From Adiantum capillus-veneris (lineage: Eukaryota; Streptophyta; Polypodiopsida; Polypodiales; Pteridaceae), in the NCBI GenBank assembly GCA_014529385.2, contig CM043969.1, positions 20,920,946 through 20,984,945 of the forward strand: 64,000 nucleotides of DNA. Reading direction: 5' to 3'. Of the stretch, positions 31,155 to 43,110 are shown one piece after another (the stretch's first letter is position 1; every line of letters begins with the position of its first letter). Under the pieces are notes generated by a model, which ran no database searches, was not told the DNA's origin, and was given only the letters and a program-made list of their open reading frames with translations. Both the position numbers and the translations under genes were made by a program.

Positions 31155-34100
31155 ATGGATTCCGCTAAGTCATCGGCAACTAAGAGAAAAAGACCAACCA
31201 TCAAGGATGCTCTTGCAGAAGCAGAACCTTTTGATATTCCAACAGAAACCCTCAAGCCAACCAAGACTTGGGTGGAGGAAGCAGTACTAGAAAAAGAAGG
31301 AATAAAGATCTACCAGGAGACTTTCAGAGATCCTCAAGGGCAATCGGTCGATGTACCTATGATCCCACGAGAATTAGTGGATTATAGCAGATCAGAGAAC
31401 ATTAGCAGATACCTGGAAAGGGCTGACTTACACAGGTTCTTCACCTCGAGACCATCAGGTGTGGATACAAGAAGAGTGTATGAGTTGGCAACATCCATTC
31501 AGAAGGATGGGAAAGCCACATTGACAGCCATGGATGGAGAGAAAGTAGAAGTACAGATCACTCCACAGCTCATTGTTGATGCATTGAAGCTGAACAACAA
31601 AGGGAGCTCTGTCAGGGAAAGAAGGGAGGCTATAGAGGTTTATGGGTCCAAGAAACAGAATGCAACTTATGGAGATATGGCAGACCAAAGAACGGCAACC
31701 CTTTGCCGACTGTACAACCAATTTCTCTATATTTGCAGTAAAAGACCGCAAAAGTATACGACACCGCCCCATGCCATTGCAACTACCATCACATGGGCAC
31801 TGAAGAGCAACATGCCAAAAGAGGTGAATTATGCTCAATACATCCACGAGCAAGTAATTGCCATGCACAACAAGAAGCCAAAGTATATAGGAGGAGCTGA
31901 AGTTCTGATAAGAATAGCTTATGAAGCTATTGGAGCCAGAGATCAAGGGCCACGGGTTCCCTCCCAGAATGAGTGGCTTAGAGAATCCCATGAGGAGGAA
32001 GAACAGCAAGAAGTATCCAAGAGGGCGTCCACAAGAGCACGCCGAAAACTAGAAATAGTTTTAGAACCTGAAGAGGCTATGGACGAGCCGCTCAAGAAGA
32101 AAGCGAAGAAGAAGGCTGATCCCAAGCAAACCAAAAGTCAAAAAGCCGCAAGAATGGAAAGGCTGGTGGAGCAATTTAGAGCGGAAAGAGCTCTAAAGGG
32201 GGACTTTGAAGAAATGTGGGTGCCAGACCCCACTAAAGTCGGAACCAGCTCAGCCAGGCCACATGTTGATCAATATGATCAATATATTAGAGCTTATGAG
32301 GAGTCGGAGGCCATACTGGAGCAGCAACCTGTCGAGCCTTATACTGAAGAGGAAGTACAGCTTTTAAAAGCTGAGCTGAAAAAGGACGACAAGGAGAAGA
32401 AGGAAGTAGATGAGTCTACTGAACTTCGAGAGAAAGACGGGCAAGCAAACAAAGGGAAAGCCAAGATGACTGAGGACAATCAGCCCTCCTTTACTGATGT
32501 ACCAAGCCCGAAGAAGACGGAAATTATTGTGGAGGAGACCACAATAGAAATAGAAACAGAAGTTATGGAAAAGCCGGAGACCGGGACCAAGGAAAAGGAG
32601 ATAGATCCAGTTCAGCAAAAGAAAGATGATTATGAGGATCTGGTAGCGATCGGATACAGTGAAGAAGAGGCCCTGGAGGCAGTTTATGGGATATCCCTAC
32701 GAAAACAAGATGATCGGAAAGGGACGAAGGAAAAGACAAAGGGTACAATGGAGAGTGAAGAGAAAATGGACGAACAGAACATACTAGAAGAGCCGAAGCC
32801 ATTGGAGGTGGTGGCAGAAAGAGCTGTCAAGTTGACAGATGAAGATGAAAAAGACATGCACATGGTGCATGAACTGCTCAGCAAGATTAAAGAAAGATCC
32901 AGAGCAAAGGAAGTAGCAATTGAGACAGCAAAACAAAAGAAAGCAGAGTTGCAGAAGAAGTTAGAGAATGCTATGACTGAATCAGAAAGTCATAAAGCAT
33001 CACTCTATGACGCAGAAAACGAGAGAGACGGCTTGATACTCCAACTAGCTGAAGCTTCAAGAGAGGTAACAAGTTCACAGGAAGCAAAGGAGCGAATAGA
33101 AGATGAGCTGGAGGCATCCAAGGATGAGCTCATTGAGCTAAGGGAAAGAGTCGAACTTCAAGAAAGGACAATCACGAGACTCAGGACCACCCCTAGAGCT
33201 AGCAGAACAGGAACAGAACAAGAGGGAGCCCTCGTACCAGCTCTGGAAGATCGGGTCAGAAGTTTGCAAAGAGAGCTAAGGTTAGAGCAAGTGCAAAGAT
33301 TGCACATGGAGGAGGGATCATTGGCTGCAGAGGAGAGGCTCACATCAGAAAACCAAACACTAAGGACAGAAAATGAGGCCCTCCGCAAACAGCTCCAAGA
33401 CCTCCAAGAGCAACAAAGAAGAGAAACAGAGACACCACAAGAAGAAGCAGGGGGAGCAGCCATAGAGCTACCAGAAAATGGAGAGGCAGCCACAATTGAA
33501 GATCCAGCCCCAGTTCAAGAGGTGGCCTCAACTTCAGGAATCTCTGAAGAAGAAGAACAAAGGCTCCAGGACCAAATAGAAAAGTCAACAGAGGAAAGTG
33601 CCAAGGTGGAAATGGAATGGGAAAGGAGACTCCTCATCTCCATTAGACTTCAAGGTTTAGACACAAAAGTGCTCCATGAAGAGTGGATGCAACCCAGCCT
33701 GCCTTTCCCTCTCATGAAATTTGAAGTGATAAAGACGAAAAAGAGAATAGAGGAGGAGCAGTATGTCGCTCTTTACGAAAGCGACATCACAAAGGATGAA
33801 CAATCAAAGAAGATTGTAGATTCTCAACCTAGATGGAGGAAAGGTTGGCTGAACAAATACCCAGCCTACCTCATCTACTTGGTAGAGGCTCCAAAGGAGA
33901 TTTGGGAGGATGCAACCTTCTGCCCGGTGCCAAGAGTCAGAAACTGGAAAGAGCATGGCAGGATTGCAGAAAAGAAGCCAAATTGGCTTAATTACCCAAG
34001 GATGCTAGGACCAAAGGCAGGAGAGAGAATAGGTAAAGCCTACATGGTGAAAACCCTAACGGGCACCATCAAACTCTTTACTGGCTCTCCTGACCTTTCG

Positions 34101-34430
34101 TGTCAGATGCTAAAGAAAATCTGCAGGACTCTCTTAGCATGCATTGAAGTGTTTGCGCCAGATAAAGCCACGACCTCAAGTCTACTATCGACGGCCGACA
34201 CAGTGACGGATATGATGTATGATATTTCATTGCAGCCATCACCAAAGGTGTTACATCTCTTATACCAAAGAATTATGTTTTTTCCTAGCTTCCACATGCA
34301 AACATTCGAAGAAGCTTTCTACACCGGCTTTTTCACTCACGAAAGCAAAATATTCGGCCCAACCTTGACCATCGGCAACCTACGCTACGAATCACATTTG
34401 CAGATGCTCAAGACGACAGGACTCTATTGA
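31155..34430 (+). CDS. TE-C ORF3, 1091-aa nuclear/coiled-coil protein of unknown role
   Basis: ATG in good context (CCATGG), no internal stop, stop 37 bases before the 3' polypurine tract. N-terminus with basic cluster TKRKRP (residues 9-14). Residues about 90-262 form a helical domain (VEVQITPQLIVDALKL... PHAIATTITWALKSN... KPKYIGGAEVLIRIAYEAIGA) whose pattern recalls the 'putative plant transposon protein' domain (PF20167 type) by eye. Two more basic clusters at 289-325 (STRARRKLE, LKKKAKKK) look like nuclear signals. Residues about 330-560 are acidic/charged, 590-790 a long coiled coil, 800-1091 a globular end (WRKGWLNKYPAYLIYLV, LTGTIKLFTGSPDL). No signal peptide or membrane segment is seen, so it does not look like an envelope protein. 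It has its own palindrome-bearing leader. Its function is unknown; nucleic-acid binding is inference. Confidence 0.85.
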   Translation: MDSAKSSATKRKRPTIKDALAEAEPFDIPTETLKPTKTWVEEAVLEKEGIKIYQETFRDPQGQSVDVPMIPRELVDYSRSENISRYLERADLHRFFTSRPSGVDTRRVYELATSIQKDGKATLTAMDGEKVEVQITPQLIVDALKLNNKGSSVRERREAIEVYGSKKQNATYGDMADQRTATLCRLYNQFLYICSKRPQKYTTPPHAIATTITWALKSNMPKEVNYAQYIHEQVIAMHNKKPKYIGGAEVLIRIAYEAIGARDQGPRVPSQNEWLRESHEEEEQQEVSKRASTRARRKLEIVLEPEEAMDEPLKKKAKKKADPKQTKSQKAARMERLVEQFRAERALKGDFEEMWVPDPTKVGTSSARPHVDQYDQYIRAYEESEAILEQQPVEPYTEEEVQLLKAELKKDDKEKKEVDESTELREKDGQANKGKAKMTEDNQPSFTDVPSPKKTEIIVEETTIEIETEVMEKPETGTKEKEIDPVQQKKDDYEDLVAIGYSEEEALEAVYGISLRKQDDRKGTKEKTKGTMESEEKMDEQNILEEPKPLEVVAERAVKLTDEDEKDMHMVHELLSKIKERSRAKEVAIETAKQKKAELQKKLENAMTESESHKASLYDAENERDGLILQLAEASREVTSSQEAKERIEDELEASKDELIELRERVELQERTITRLRTTPRASRTGTEQEGALVPALEDRVRSLQRELRLEQVQRLHMEEGSLAAEERLTSENQTLRTENEALRKQLQDLQEQQRRETETPQEEAGGAAIELPENGEAATIEDPAPVQEVASTSGISEEEEQRLQDQIEKSTEESAKVEMEWERRLLISIRLQGLDTKVLHEEWMQPSLPFPLMKFEVIKTKKRIEEEQYVALYESDITKDEQSKKIVDSQPRWRKGWLNKYPAYLIYLVEAPKEIWEDATFCPVPRVRNWKEHGRIAEKKPNWLNYPRMLGPKAGERIGKAYMVKTLTGTIKLFTGSPDLSCQMLKKICRTLLACIEVFAPDKATTSSLLSTADTVTDMMYDISLQPSPKVLHLLYQRIMFFPSFHMQTFEEAFYTGFFTHESKIFGPTLTIGNLRYESHLQMLKTTGLY

Positions 34431-34467
34431 CCAAGCCTAAAAGTCATGTCAGGGACGACATGAACGC

Positions 34468-34479
34468 GGAGGGGGGGAG
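34468..34479 (+). other. TE-C 3' polypurine tract
   Basis: GGAGGGGGGGAG directly before the TG of the 3' LTR, identical to 28369-28380. This is the expected plus-strand primer. Confidence 0.92.
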
Positions 34480-35417
34480 TGTTGAGCCAGCAGAGGATCA
34501 CACCCACATTTTTGCTCACACCCATCATTTTGTAACCATTGATTGTAATAAATGTCTTTCCGACATTAATTTTGATTTGAGCCATTCATTAAGTAACGGG
34601 ACTCAATTGAGTTTTAGCTTGTAATCCCGAAGTAATTTCACCTGTTGATGTAAATAATTAGAGATGTTCTCACCTCCAAGGCTGAGGTATATAAGCCAAA
34701 GTTTTGTAACCTAAGGAGGATTCAATTATTAATCAAAGTGAGTTTTTGAGCGCCGTGACTGTGTCTGAGAGAGGGAGAGAGAGAGAGAGAGTCTTATCTT
34801 CTTGCTACGCGAGCTACGGGGCCACCATTGGAGAAGCGACACCGCCATTGTGTTAGCAACGGTGAGAGCTACGCACAGATACCAAGAGTGCGCGCTATCG
34901 GCTTCTACGTGTGGTAAGTTCCTACGAGCTTCGGTGTGAGTTTTCTTCCAACTCGTGTGTCGGAATAGAGCGTGCAGCATATCTATAGAACCACAACGAG
35001 TAGAGCTACACATTAGTACCATCGGGGTCAAGTTTCGGTCACCTGTATTTTTCGGTCTGTCTTCATACGCGTTTGCCGCACGGAGTGGTTATAGGTTGAT
35101 TTTGCAGTTCAAGTCTTTAGGGTGTTGTTCTTACCTAGTGTATAGACTTCCCCTTGAGTTTGAGATCGATTCAATGATTCTAGATCCTGTTTCGTATAGC
35201 ATTCGTGCGTAGTACGGATTTCAGTCACTTGCGTATTTTAGAACTTAGATTTGATTTCCTTAGTAGTGATTGTCATTAGAAGGTCGAGTAGGTGATTTGA
35301 CACCCACCTAGTTGTTTCCATGCGCCTGCGGGTCAAGCTCCGTCCTCGTCTGACAAATTCTGTTGTTGGTTGAGTTCTCGCTATTTAGCTTCCGCTAGGG
35401 GCGTAACCGCCTTAACA
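34480..35417 (+). repeat. TE-C 3' LTR
   Basis: 938 bp, one base shorter than the 5' LTR, about a dozen differences by eye. GCATC follows. Confidence 0.96.
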
Positions 35418-35905
35418 GCATCTTGGGCCATCTTCAATCTCTTGGGTAAGGCTTCTTGTTCCTATGCTTTCACACGCTTCATCTTTACCTTCTGTTCTTC
35501 CCACAATTTATCCTAGAGCTCTAATTTTGACATGTCACACGTATGTGGGATATCTTCCTTTAAGTCTCTCCAACATACTTTCATATTGTCCAACATTGTC
35601 CTAGCCTTGTGGTGGGGGTCAAATTCTTCAATCCCTACTTGAATCAACAAATCGTATTGGCCTTCAACTCGTAGCCTGCACTCTGTGTTCTTCCATATAG
35701 CACTAGTGAGGTCTTTGATGAAGACGTCGCTTTCACTAATATGTTGTATACGATCCTCTACACATAATGAGATTGCCAAAATACATTTTTTACAAATGGC
35801 ACGCGTAATACTTTTCTTTTGATCTGGCATCATATTTGCATTGGACAATAAAAAACAGCATATGAAATACAAATTCAAGGTTGCGAATGACACTAACACT
35901 TTCAC
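35418..35905 (-). pseudogene. Kinase / RING-like gene, 5' part, split by TE-C
   Basis: Minus-strand coding from 35905 down. A plausible Met (MMPDQKKSITRAICKKC, near 35834) lies inside the open frame; the 24 residues before it are hydrophobic but may be intron. The frame runs (DLTSAIWKNTECRLRVEGQYDLLIQVG...) to TAG after MSKLEL, then DKLWEEQKVKMKRVKA, a second TAG, then QEALPKRLKMAQDA. It joins AQAALGGRSDSNG at 18817 in the same frame when one GCATC is removed. Both TAGs stand where CAG (Gln) fits. This is the N-terminal helical region before the kinase domain. Confidence 0.7.
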
Positions 35906-37333
<1,428 letters not shown>

Positions 37334-37489
37334 GATGAAAGCAAGAAATAACACCCAGCGGGCCCGATTGGGCCCGCATATAGAATATTGCGAGCCCACT
37401 GTCGTGCAGCTCCGCTCCCATGCAAAGAAAGATGCAAGAAAAATGCACATTAAGTTTGTTTGAAGCTTATATGTTTAATGAACGGTATG

Positions 37490-38370
37490 ATTAAGGGCTG
37501 GTTGTAGGCCGAGTTCAATACTGAATGTATGTCAAATGTGGCTGAAAGGGCCAAAACATGCTTTAATGATGCTAAAAAGTGTTATGCTTGAAGTGGTCAT
37601 AGCTGGGATTTTATTAACCCAAGTTGAAGTACTCAAAAAGATCTACATGCCTGTCTTTACGGCTCGTCAATCGGAGCTACGGGTAAGAAGTTATGACAGT
37701 TTTAAGTTGAGTCCGTAGTAGATCTGTACCGGATTGGGCAACTGCAGCTGAGGGGGCAAAAATGAAATGAATGCGTCAGGCTGAAGTGCTCCCTTTGTGG
37801 AGCGTGTCGGTCTTTTCAGATCGGTGATCGGGTTGATAGCTGCCAAGTTATTGGCCGTTAAAGTATCACTGGGGGCCGGGTTTGAACTGCCCTGGTCGCC
37901 CTGTTCAATCACATTTATCTGGCTTAATGCAGTGCGGTGCCGATGTGTATGCCAAATGTGGGCCGATGCAGGTGCAGTAAGTGCTTGAGGAGTATCATGT
38001 CCGAAATGACGACTTTTGGAATGCAATGATTGCGGGTTAAACCTAACAGAAGCAGGGCCTGGAAGCTGGCTAATTTCAACAAATGCAAAGAAGGATAACT
38101 TTCCAAAGGCAATCACTTAAACTTGCATCTACCATGCTTGTGGCAAGGTCCGCAATACTAAAATGGGCACAAGACTCGATGACAATGTCGATCGAGGGCT
38201 GCCTGCAGAAAGATGTTAATGGCAATGCTTTACTCGATATGTATGCTAAATGGGGAAGTACCAAAATTGTTGAGTGCTTGGAATTGCCTTGGCCGATATG
38301 TATGCCAAATGTTGCCCTTTCAAGGGCCATAATAAGCCATGACCTCAAATAATATGGCCGCCCTCCCAAA
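37490..38370 (+). pseudogene. PPR-protein pseudogene fragment
   Basis: Scattered pentatricopeptide motifs in shifting plus-strand frames: MYVKCG (about 37520), DVYAKCGPMQ (about 37940), VRNDDFWNAMIAG (about 38000), EGCLQKDVNGNALLDMYAKWGS (about 38190-38260), then a further DMYAK-like CMPNVAL. PPR proteins act in organelle RNA editing and processing. Many stops and frameshifts, no start and no DYW end are visible, so it is a dead partial copy, possibly mobilised by retroposition (such genes usually lack introns). Confidence 0.7.
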
Positions 38371-39428
38371 GGCCAAGAGTTGGCCGGTCACTTAGTAAAA
38401 AAAAAGGGGGGTTTTAAACCTAAGGAAAGTGTGAAGAGGGAGGGCATGGCGTAGCAAAGGCGGAAGCAAGCAACGCAGAGAGAGGAAACAACACTTATTG
38501 CCCGCGCTATGGCGCTGGGACGAAGTCGCGGCAGAAACGGGATTTGATCGTAATGCCGGCGCGAACAAATGCGGTGCCACTGCCACCGCGAACCATGCTC
38601 GTCATCCGCCGGCTTGCCACATCACAAGGGGGAGGACCCATTAGACACATCGCTAATGGGTACATCGCTAATGGGTGCCTCGTTTTTTTTTAGCAAGCCC
38701 CCCATGCAAATATAAAAAGAAAAGGAATGGCTTCTGTCACTTATCATCGTGAGTTCTCTCCTCTCCTTGGGCTCGAGAGATCCCTCCTCAAGATGAAAGC
38801 TCCTCATAAGCGGGAATATTAAAGCTCATAATCCTCTAATCCTAAGCTCTTAAGCCGAATTAAGCCCCATAAGCTCGAAGCCCTTAATCTAATCCTCCTC
38901 TTAAGCACCAGCGCGGAACCTCCATAGCGGGAAGCTCTTAAGCTTAATCCGGATTACTTAAGCTTCTCCTCCGAATCTTCAAACTTTCTTAATCCTCGTA
39001 AGCTTAAACCCCTTCATAAGCCATAATCCAAATCTCTTAAGCTATCAAGAGCGGAGTTAACCCTCAAGCTTATTTTTTGTAACCTCTCTTAATCTAATCT
39101 ATCACCATAAGCTAAGCCTAATCAAGTTTCTATCGCCTAATCCGAGCCTAATCTTCTAAGCTTTCAATACCCGAGTCATAAGCTCTCTCAAGCCGTCTTA
39201 AACCTTCCCTAAGCCTCATTAGCCATTCGAAATCTATTCGAAGCTTATTAACCACTCGAATCGAAGAGCAGAAGGCAAAGTAAGCAGAATTTTATCAATT
39301 TCTTGTTTAAGCACTTGGTTTAAGCCAGATTTTTCTGTGTAAGAGCATTTAAGATTCCATTAGGAATTGATTATTCATGGATTCTGTGGATTAACTGGAA
39401 ATTAGACGGACTAATTGTTTTGAATACT
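38371..39428. other. Intergenic DNA; AAGCTT/TAATC word-rich stretch
   Basis: At 38648-38677 ACATCGCTAATGGGT is repeated. From about 38815 to 39260 the words TAAGC(T/C), CTTAAGC and CTAATC recur every 10-20 bases without a fixed period, giving a low-complexity stretch. No gene is seen. Confidence 0.5.
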
Positions 39429-40499
39429 GTTGTCGGTAATTACATCTGCTACACCTTGTTTCCCGCACCTCTCACAGCCAGGGGCGCGGTGCCTTTCCGG
39501 CTCACCTTTCGCGCAATTATCCCCCGAAACCGCTAGGATTTTTAGTATTCTGTTAACAGTGACTAACACAGGCTACACAAAATATGCATCAAGCGGGAGA
39601 TATCTATGGTTGTGCATAATATTTCCACTCACTTTGTATAAGTCTTGGGCTCACTTGGAGTTCCAAAGTTGTATATGGTAGTTTGAGGGATCAAGCTTAA
39701 ACCCATAGTTGAAGGGAAAGTGGTGAAAGCCTTTAAAAGGAAGCCTTTAGGCAAGGAGGCTTCATTCTTGAGTATTCACTCTTGAGGATCCACTTTTGAG
39801 AGCTCCCTCTCTCTAGAGTGTTCACTCTTTGGCCTAGCCTTGAGCTTAATGTGTATGCTTGAGAGGCTAGTGCTAACCATTGTAATTAGTGTAAGCTCTT
39901 CTTGATTAATCTAATTCTTATTTTCTCATTAGTCTCTTCTTCTCTACATTTCATCTTGTCATGAAGTAGTATTACACTTTCATTATTCTAGATTTGAGAG
40001 ATGTATGTACCTCTTTCTAGTAACCACTCTTATCTCTCTACGAGCAAATGATTTGTGATATTTAGCATCATAAATTAGGGTGATTAAGTTGGGTCTTAAT
40101 CTTCTAATTTGTGTTTGTGCCCTATTCTTTGCTTGTGTGTGGATAGGTTTTTTGGAGCTCTAGCACCATTCACCTCGTGTGTGTAAGCTATTGATGAAGT
40201 GCCTTAATTGACGTGTGGTAATTAGTGTGTGCTTATCATTAGTGTGTTTCGAGTTTCTAGTCTATGGCAAGTCAGACTTCAGGGGGCTTGATGTTTGTAG
40301 GAGATTAATTGATTAGTGATTAGAGTAGGTTTAGAGTGCCATGGATAATCTCTACTTGCAATGGAGAGGTGATCTCTTGAATCCTCTATTCCATTCATTT
40401 TAGGCTCATGCTTCCATGCCCTAGCCAGGTTGCCGGATCCACGGATTTGATAATTTTTTGTGGGTTGCGATTAGGTTGTGCTACAACGCATACCCTACA
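39429..40499 (+). repeat. Possible orphan LTR with decayed tRNA-Asp primer site after it
   Basis: The right end CCCTACA (40499) is followed by TTGGCACCGTTGCTGGGGAT, which equals the tRNA-Asp primer site TGGCGCCGTTGCCGGGGAT with two C-to-T/G-to-A type changes. The left end at TGTTGTCGG is a guess. No matching second LTR or pol is in the window, so it is a truncated or non-autonomous element. Confidence 0.4.
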
Positions 40500-42964
40500 T
40501 TTGGCACCGTTGCTGGGGATTGATAACCGAAGCTAGTGAGTTTAGGATGTGTAGAATAGAGTAATTTCACTACTAATTTTGTTGGTTTTTGAGTGTGTGT
40601 AACTCATTTTTCGGTTTGATTTGATGATGTTGTGCAAAAAATTGATGCTAATGTTGAGTTATGAATACCCCAAATCCCCAATTTCACTAATTTCATGCTA
40701 ACCCTTACTAATTCGCTTTGTTCCATGCTAATTTTTACTAATTTCATGCTAATTTCTACTAATTTTGACTAACCATGCTAACCTAACCACTAACACTTGA
40801 AGTGTAAAGTATGTGAAATCTCCTTGCAAGAGGTGGAATCATCACTCTAATCAAGTTAATTCCACATGCAACCCCTATAGTCCATCATTATCTCTCTGCT
40901 AGCTTTCTCCCACGTCCATTGTAGCACCAAGCAAGCTCCTCCTCCATCTCTTCCCCTTGCCCACCACATAGTTTCACACCAAGCTAGCTCCTCTCCCTTC
41001 TCTCACCTCCATTACAACATGAAACAAGATTCTACTCCTTCTACTTTCATTCACTCACACTACATGGAAAACTTTACTCCCGAAGGTGGCAAAAGTATGA
41101 GCTCACATGAGTTGCATACCACAACAATAGGAGGTGTGAATATCGCGTGGGCATTGCAAGGGTTCATCTCCAACATAAAGATAGAATGGTAAGAAAACTA
41201 CCCTTGTAGCTTACATTAAGAGCTTAACATCATCTCCATCTTTAAGTTTATCATGCTGGAGAGAATTAACCTCTTTATGGCTTTCAGTGTTTAGGCTTCA
41301 CACCTCATAACACTAGGTGGTGCTATTTTGTTGATGGCTTTGGTGCGCCATCTATAGTTGTGTAGCATGTGATTTGAGTCTCACAATGTAAGTAAGTTGT
41401 GTTATCTATGGAGAGTCGTCAAAGATTTTTCTTGTAATTTATTCTTCGTATAATTGTCATTAGATAATTGGAATGATATCATTTTGTACTTTGTAACTTT
41501 GTGCTCACATAATCTTTTGTTCACTTACAAATTCAACTTGTTTTAAGAGGACATGAGCAAGCAACCATGTGCAGAGATGGAAATCACTCTATTTTTGTTC
41601 CTTGAGGAACCTTTCACTCCCATGTTAAAAGATTTTGATAAGAATAGTAGGTGTTTTTTAGAATCTTGAACCAATAGGGACTCTCTAGGAGCTCTCATAG
41701 AAGCCATCCATATAGTACTACTATCTTCCCTAGTGTCATAGACACACAAATACTCAAGTGTATATGAATCTCTAGATGAGAAAGACAAATACTTGTAAGA
41801 GAAGCCTAACAGCAACAACATTTTCTCCATTTGTAATTATTTTTCATGAGGCTGGATTCCTCTATAAATGCAATATAAATATGTTTTTTTGTTAAATGGT
41901 GTCGCATTGAGTGAGAGTATTTAATTTAGATTACTGAAGTTTCATACAGATCTGAGAAATATTGTTTACTTTTATGGATATTTTGACTTGCCTGTACGAT
42001 GATTCAAGTCGCAAGTCTTAATCACTCCACCTTGAAGAAATTCAAGCAATATTTTGATTTCAGTTTAAACATTAATAGTTATTCTTATTAAAGTGGATCA
42101 TAAACTTTGTCAAGATGTCCTCATTTGGGGATGTTGAATATATATCATTAGCAATGTTTCACAAGTTAAGAAAGCTAAACTCTTGCTTTCCAACATGTTA
42201 TTGCTTCCATACTATGCATATGCCAAGCTTGATTAGAGAAATGATCACTTGAGATGGAGGTGTCTATGTATAGGGGTGACTTATTATTGATTCTTGTTTC
42301 ATCATACATATATTGTAAAGCCTTTGAGTTTTCAACGTTTTGAGTAGTGTTGACAAGTTTTTGGTATGAAATCTTCTTAAATATCCCTATTCATTAGCTA
42401 TTGGTAGCTATTTCTTTGGTATTGCTAAAGATGATACCAATAGTTATCACCTTGTGAACTTAAATGTTAAATTCCAGATTTTATTTTTACCATGTAGCTC
42501 ATTTGGATAGAGAAAGTCTAAACATAAATTATAGATACATGCATTGTTAACATAGAAGATATGTACCACTCGAGCCTATGTAAACTTCCAATCAAGAAAC
42601 CTTTGGTTGGATACTATAACAATAGGGGTCACATGTGGTTTCAAATACCAAAGAAATGGATTAACCAAAACATTCCCAAGAACACTAGGTGGACACAAGG
42701 AAGTAAAAATTGGCTCCTTGTTTGGTCGATTTATAGTGTTTAATGTTTAGTGCACAAGATTTGTGAGGCCGTTGACATGGGGAGTTCACTAAAGTATATG
42801 TAACATAGCACCTGTGTTCAACAGAAGGGATTTTATATTCTTGTAAAGTTGCAGAAACGTAGATAAGGCCTATATAAGGGGTACTTTTAATCCATTCTAG
42901 TGAACGCACGTGATACAGGAAAATTTTACATAGTGAATGCTCCGGACCTTTGAACACAAAGAAA
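40500..42964. other. Intergenic DNA, no recognised gene
   Basis: Begins with the primer-site relic. At 40660-40795 CATGCTAA(T/C) and ACTAATTT recur every 20-30 bases. A 95-codon minus-strand frame (41543-41830) is not recognised and lacks support. The rest is AT-rich. Confidence 0.5.
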
Positions 42965-42977
42965 GGGGGGGGAGGGG

Positions 42978-43014
<37 letters not shown>
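42965..43014. repeat. Poly-G run
   Basis: G-tract broken by two A, with 34 uninterrupted G at 42981-43014. It may be a real G-homopolymer or an assembly/sequencing artefact. Confidence 0.9.
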
Positions 43015-43015
<1 letters not shown>

Positions 43016-43110
43016 GAGGAGTTCTCATTACATCTGAGTGAAAAGAAGTGGAATTTGTATTGTCATGTTGCATAAAGATTTGCTTTCACTTAATCTTAAA
43101 AAAATTGGTA

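Larger units (their letters stand above)
18818..35417 (+). mobile_element. TE-C: 16.6-kb Ty3/gypsy element with ORF3, two polypurine tracts and nine palindromes
   Basis: Order: LTR, primer site, leader 1 with four palindromes, gag, remnant RT, RNase H, two zinc modules, integrase, protease-like domain, tryptophan repeats, polypurine tract 1, leader 2 with five palindromes, ORF3, polypurine tract 2, LTR. The LTRs (939 and 938 bp) show about a dozen differences by eye, so the insertion is recent. Gag and pol are nevertheless defective while ORF3 is open. A tRNA-Asp-like primer site plus a third ORF after pol recalls the Athila group of plant gypsy elements. The exact lineage is inferred and needs an RT tree, but much of RT is deleted here. 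Confidence 0.95.

Noticed and set aside
31070-33588. Minus-strand open frames opposite ORF3
   Set aside because: They are shadow frames with Leu/Ser-rich composition and no domain.
31155-34430. ORF3 as an envelope protein
   Set aside because: No signal peptide, no membrane span and no Cys-rich ectodomain; basic clusters and a coiled coil point to an intracellular protein.
41543-41830. 95-codon minus-strand frame
   Set aside because: No recognisable family, no neighbours and a length compatible with chance.
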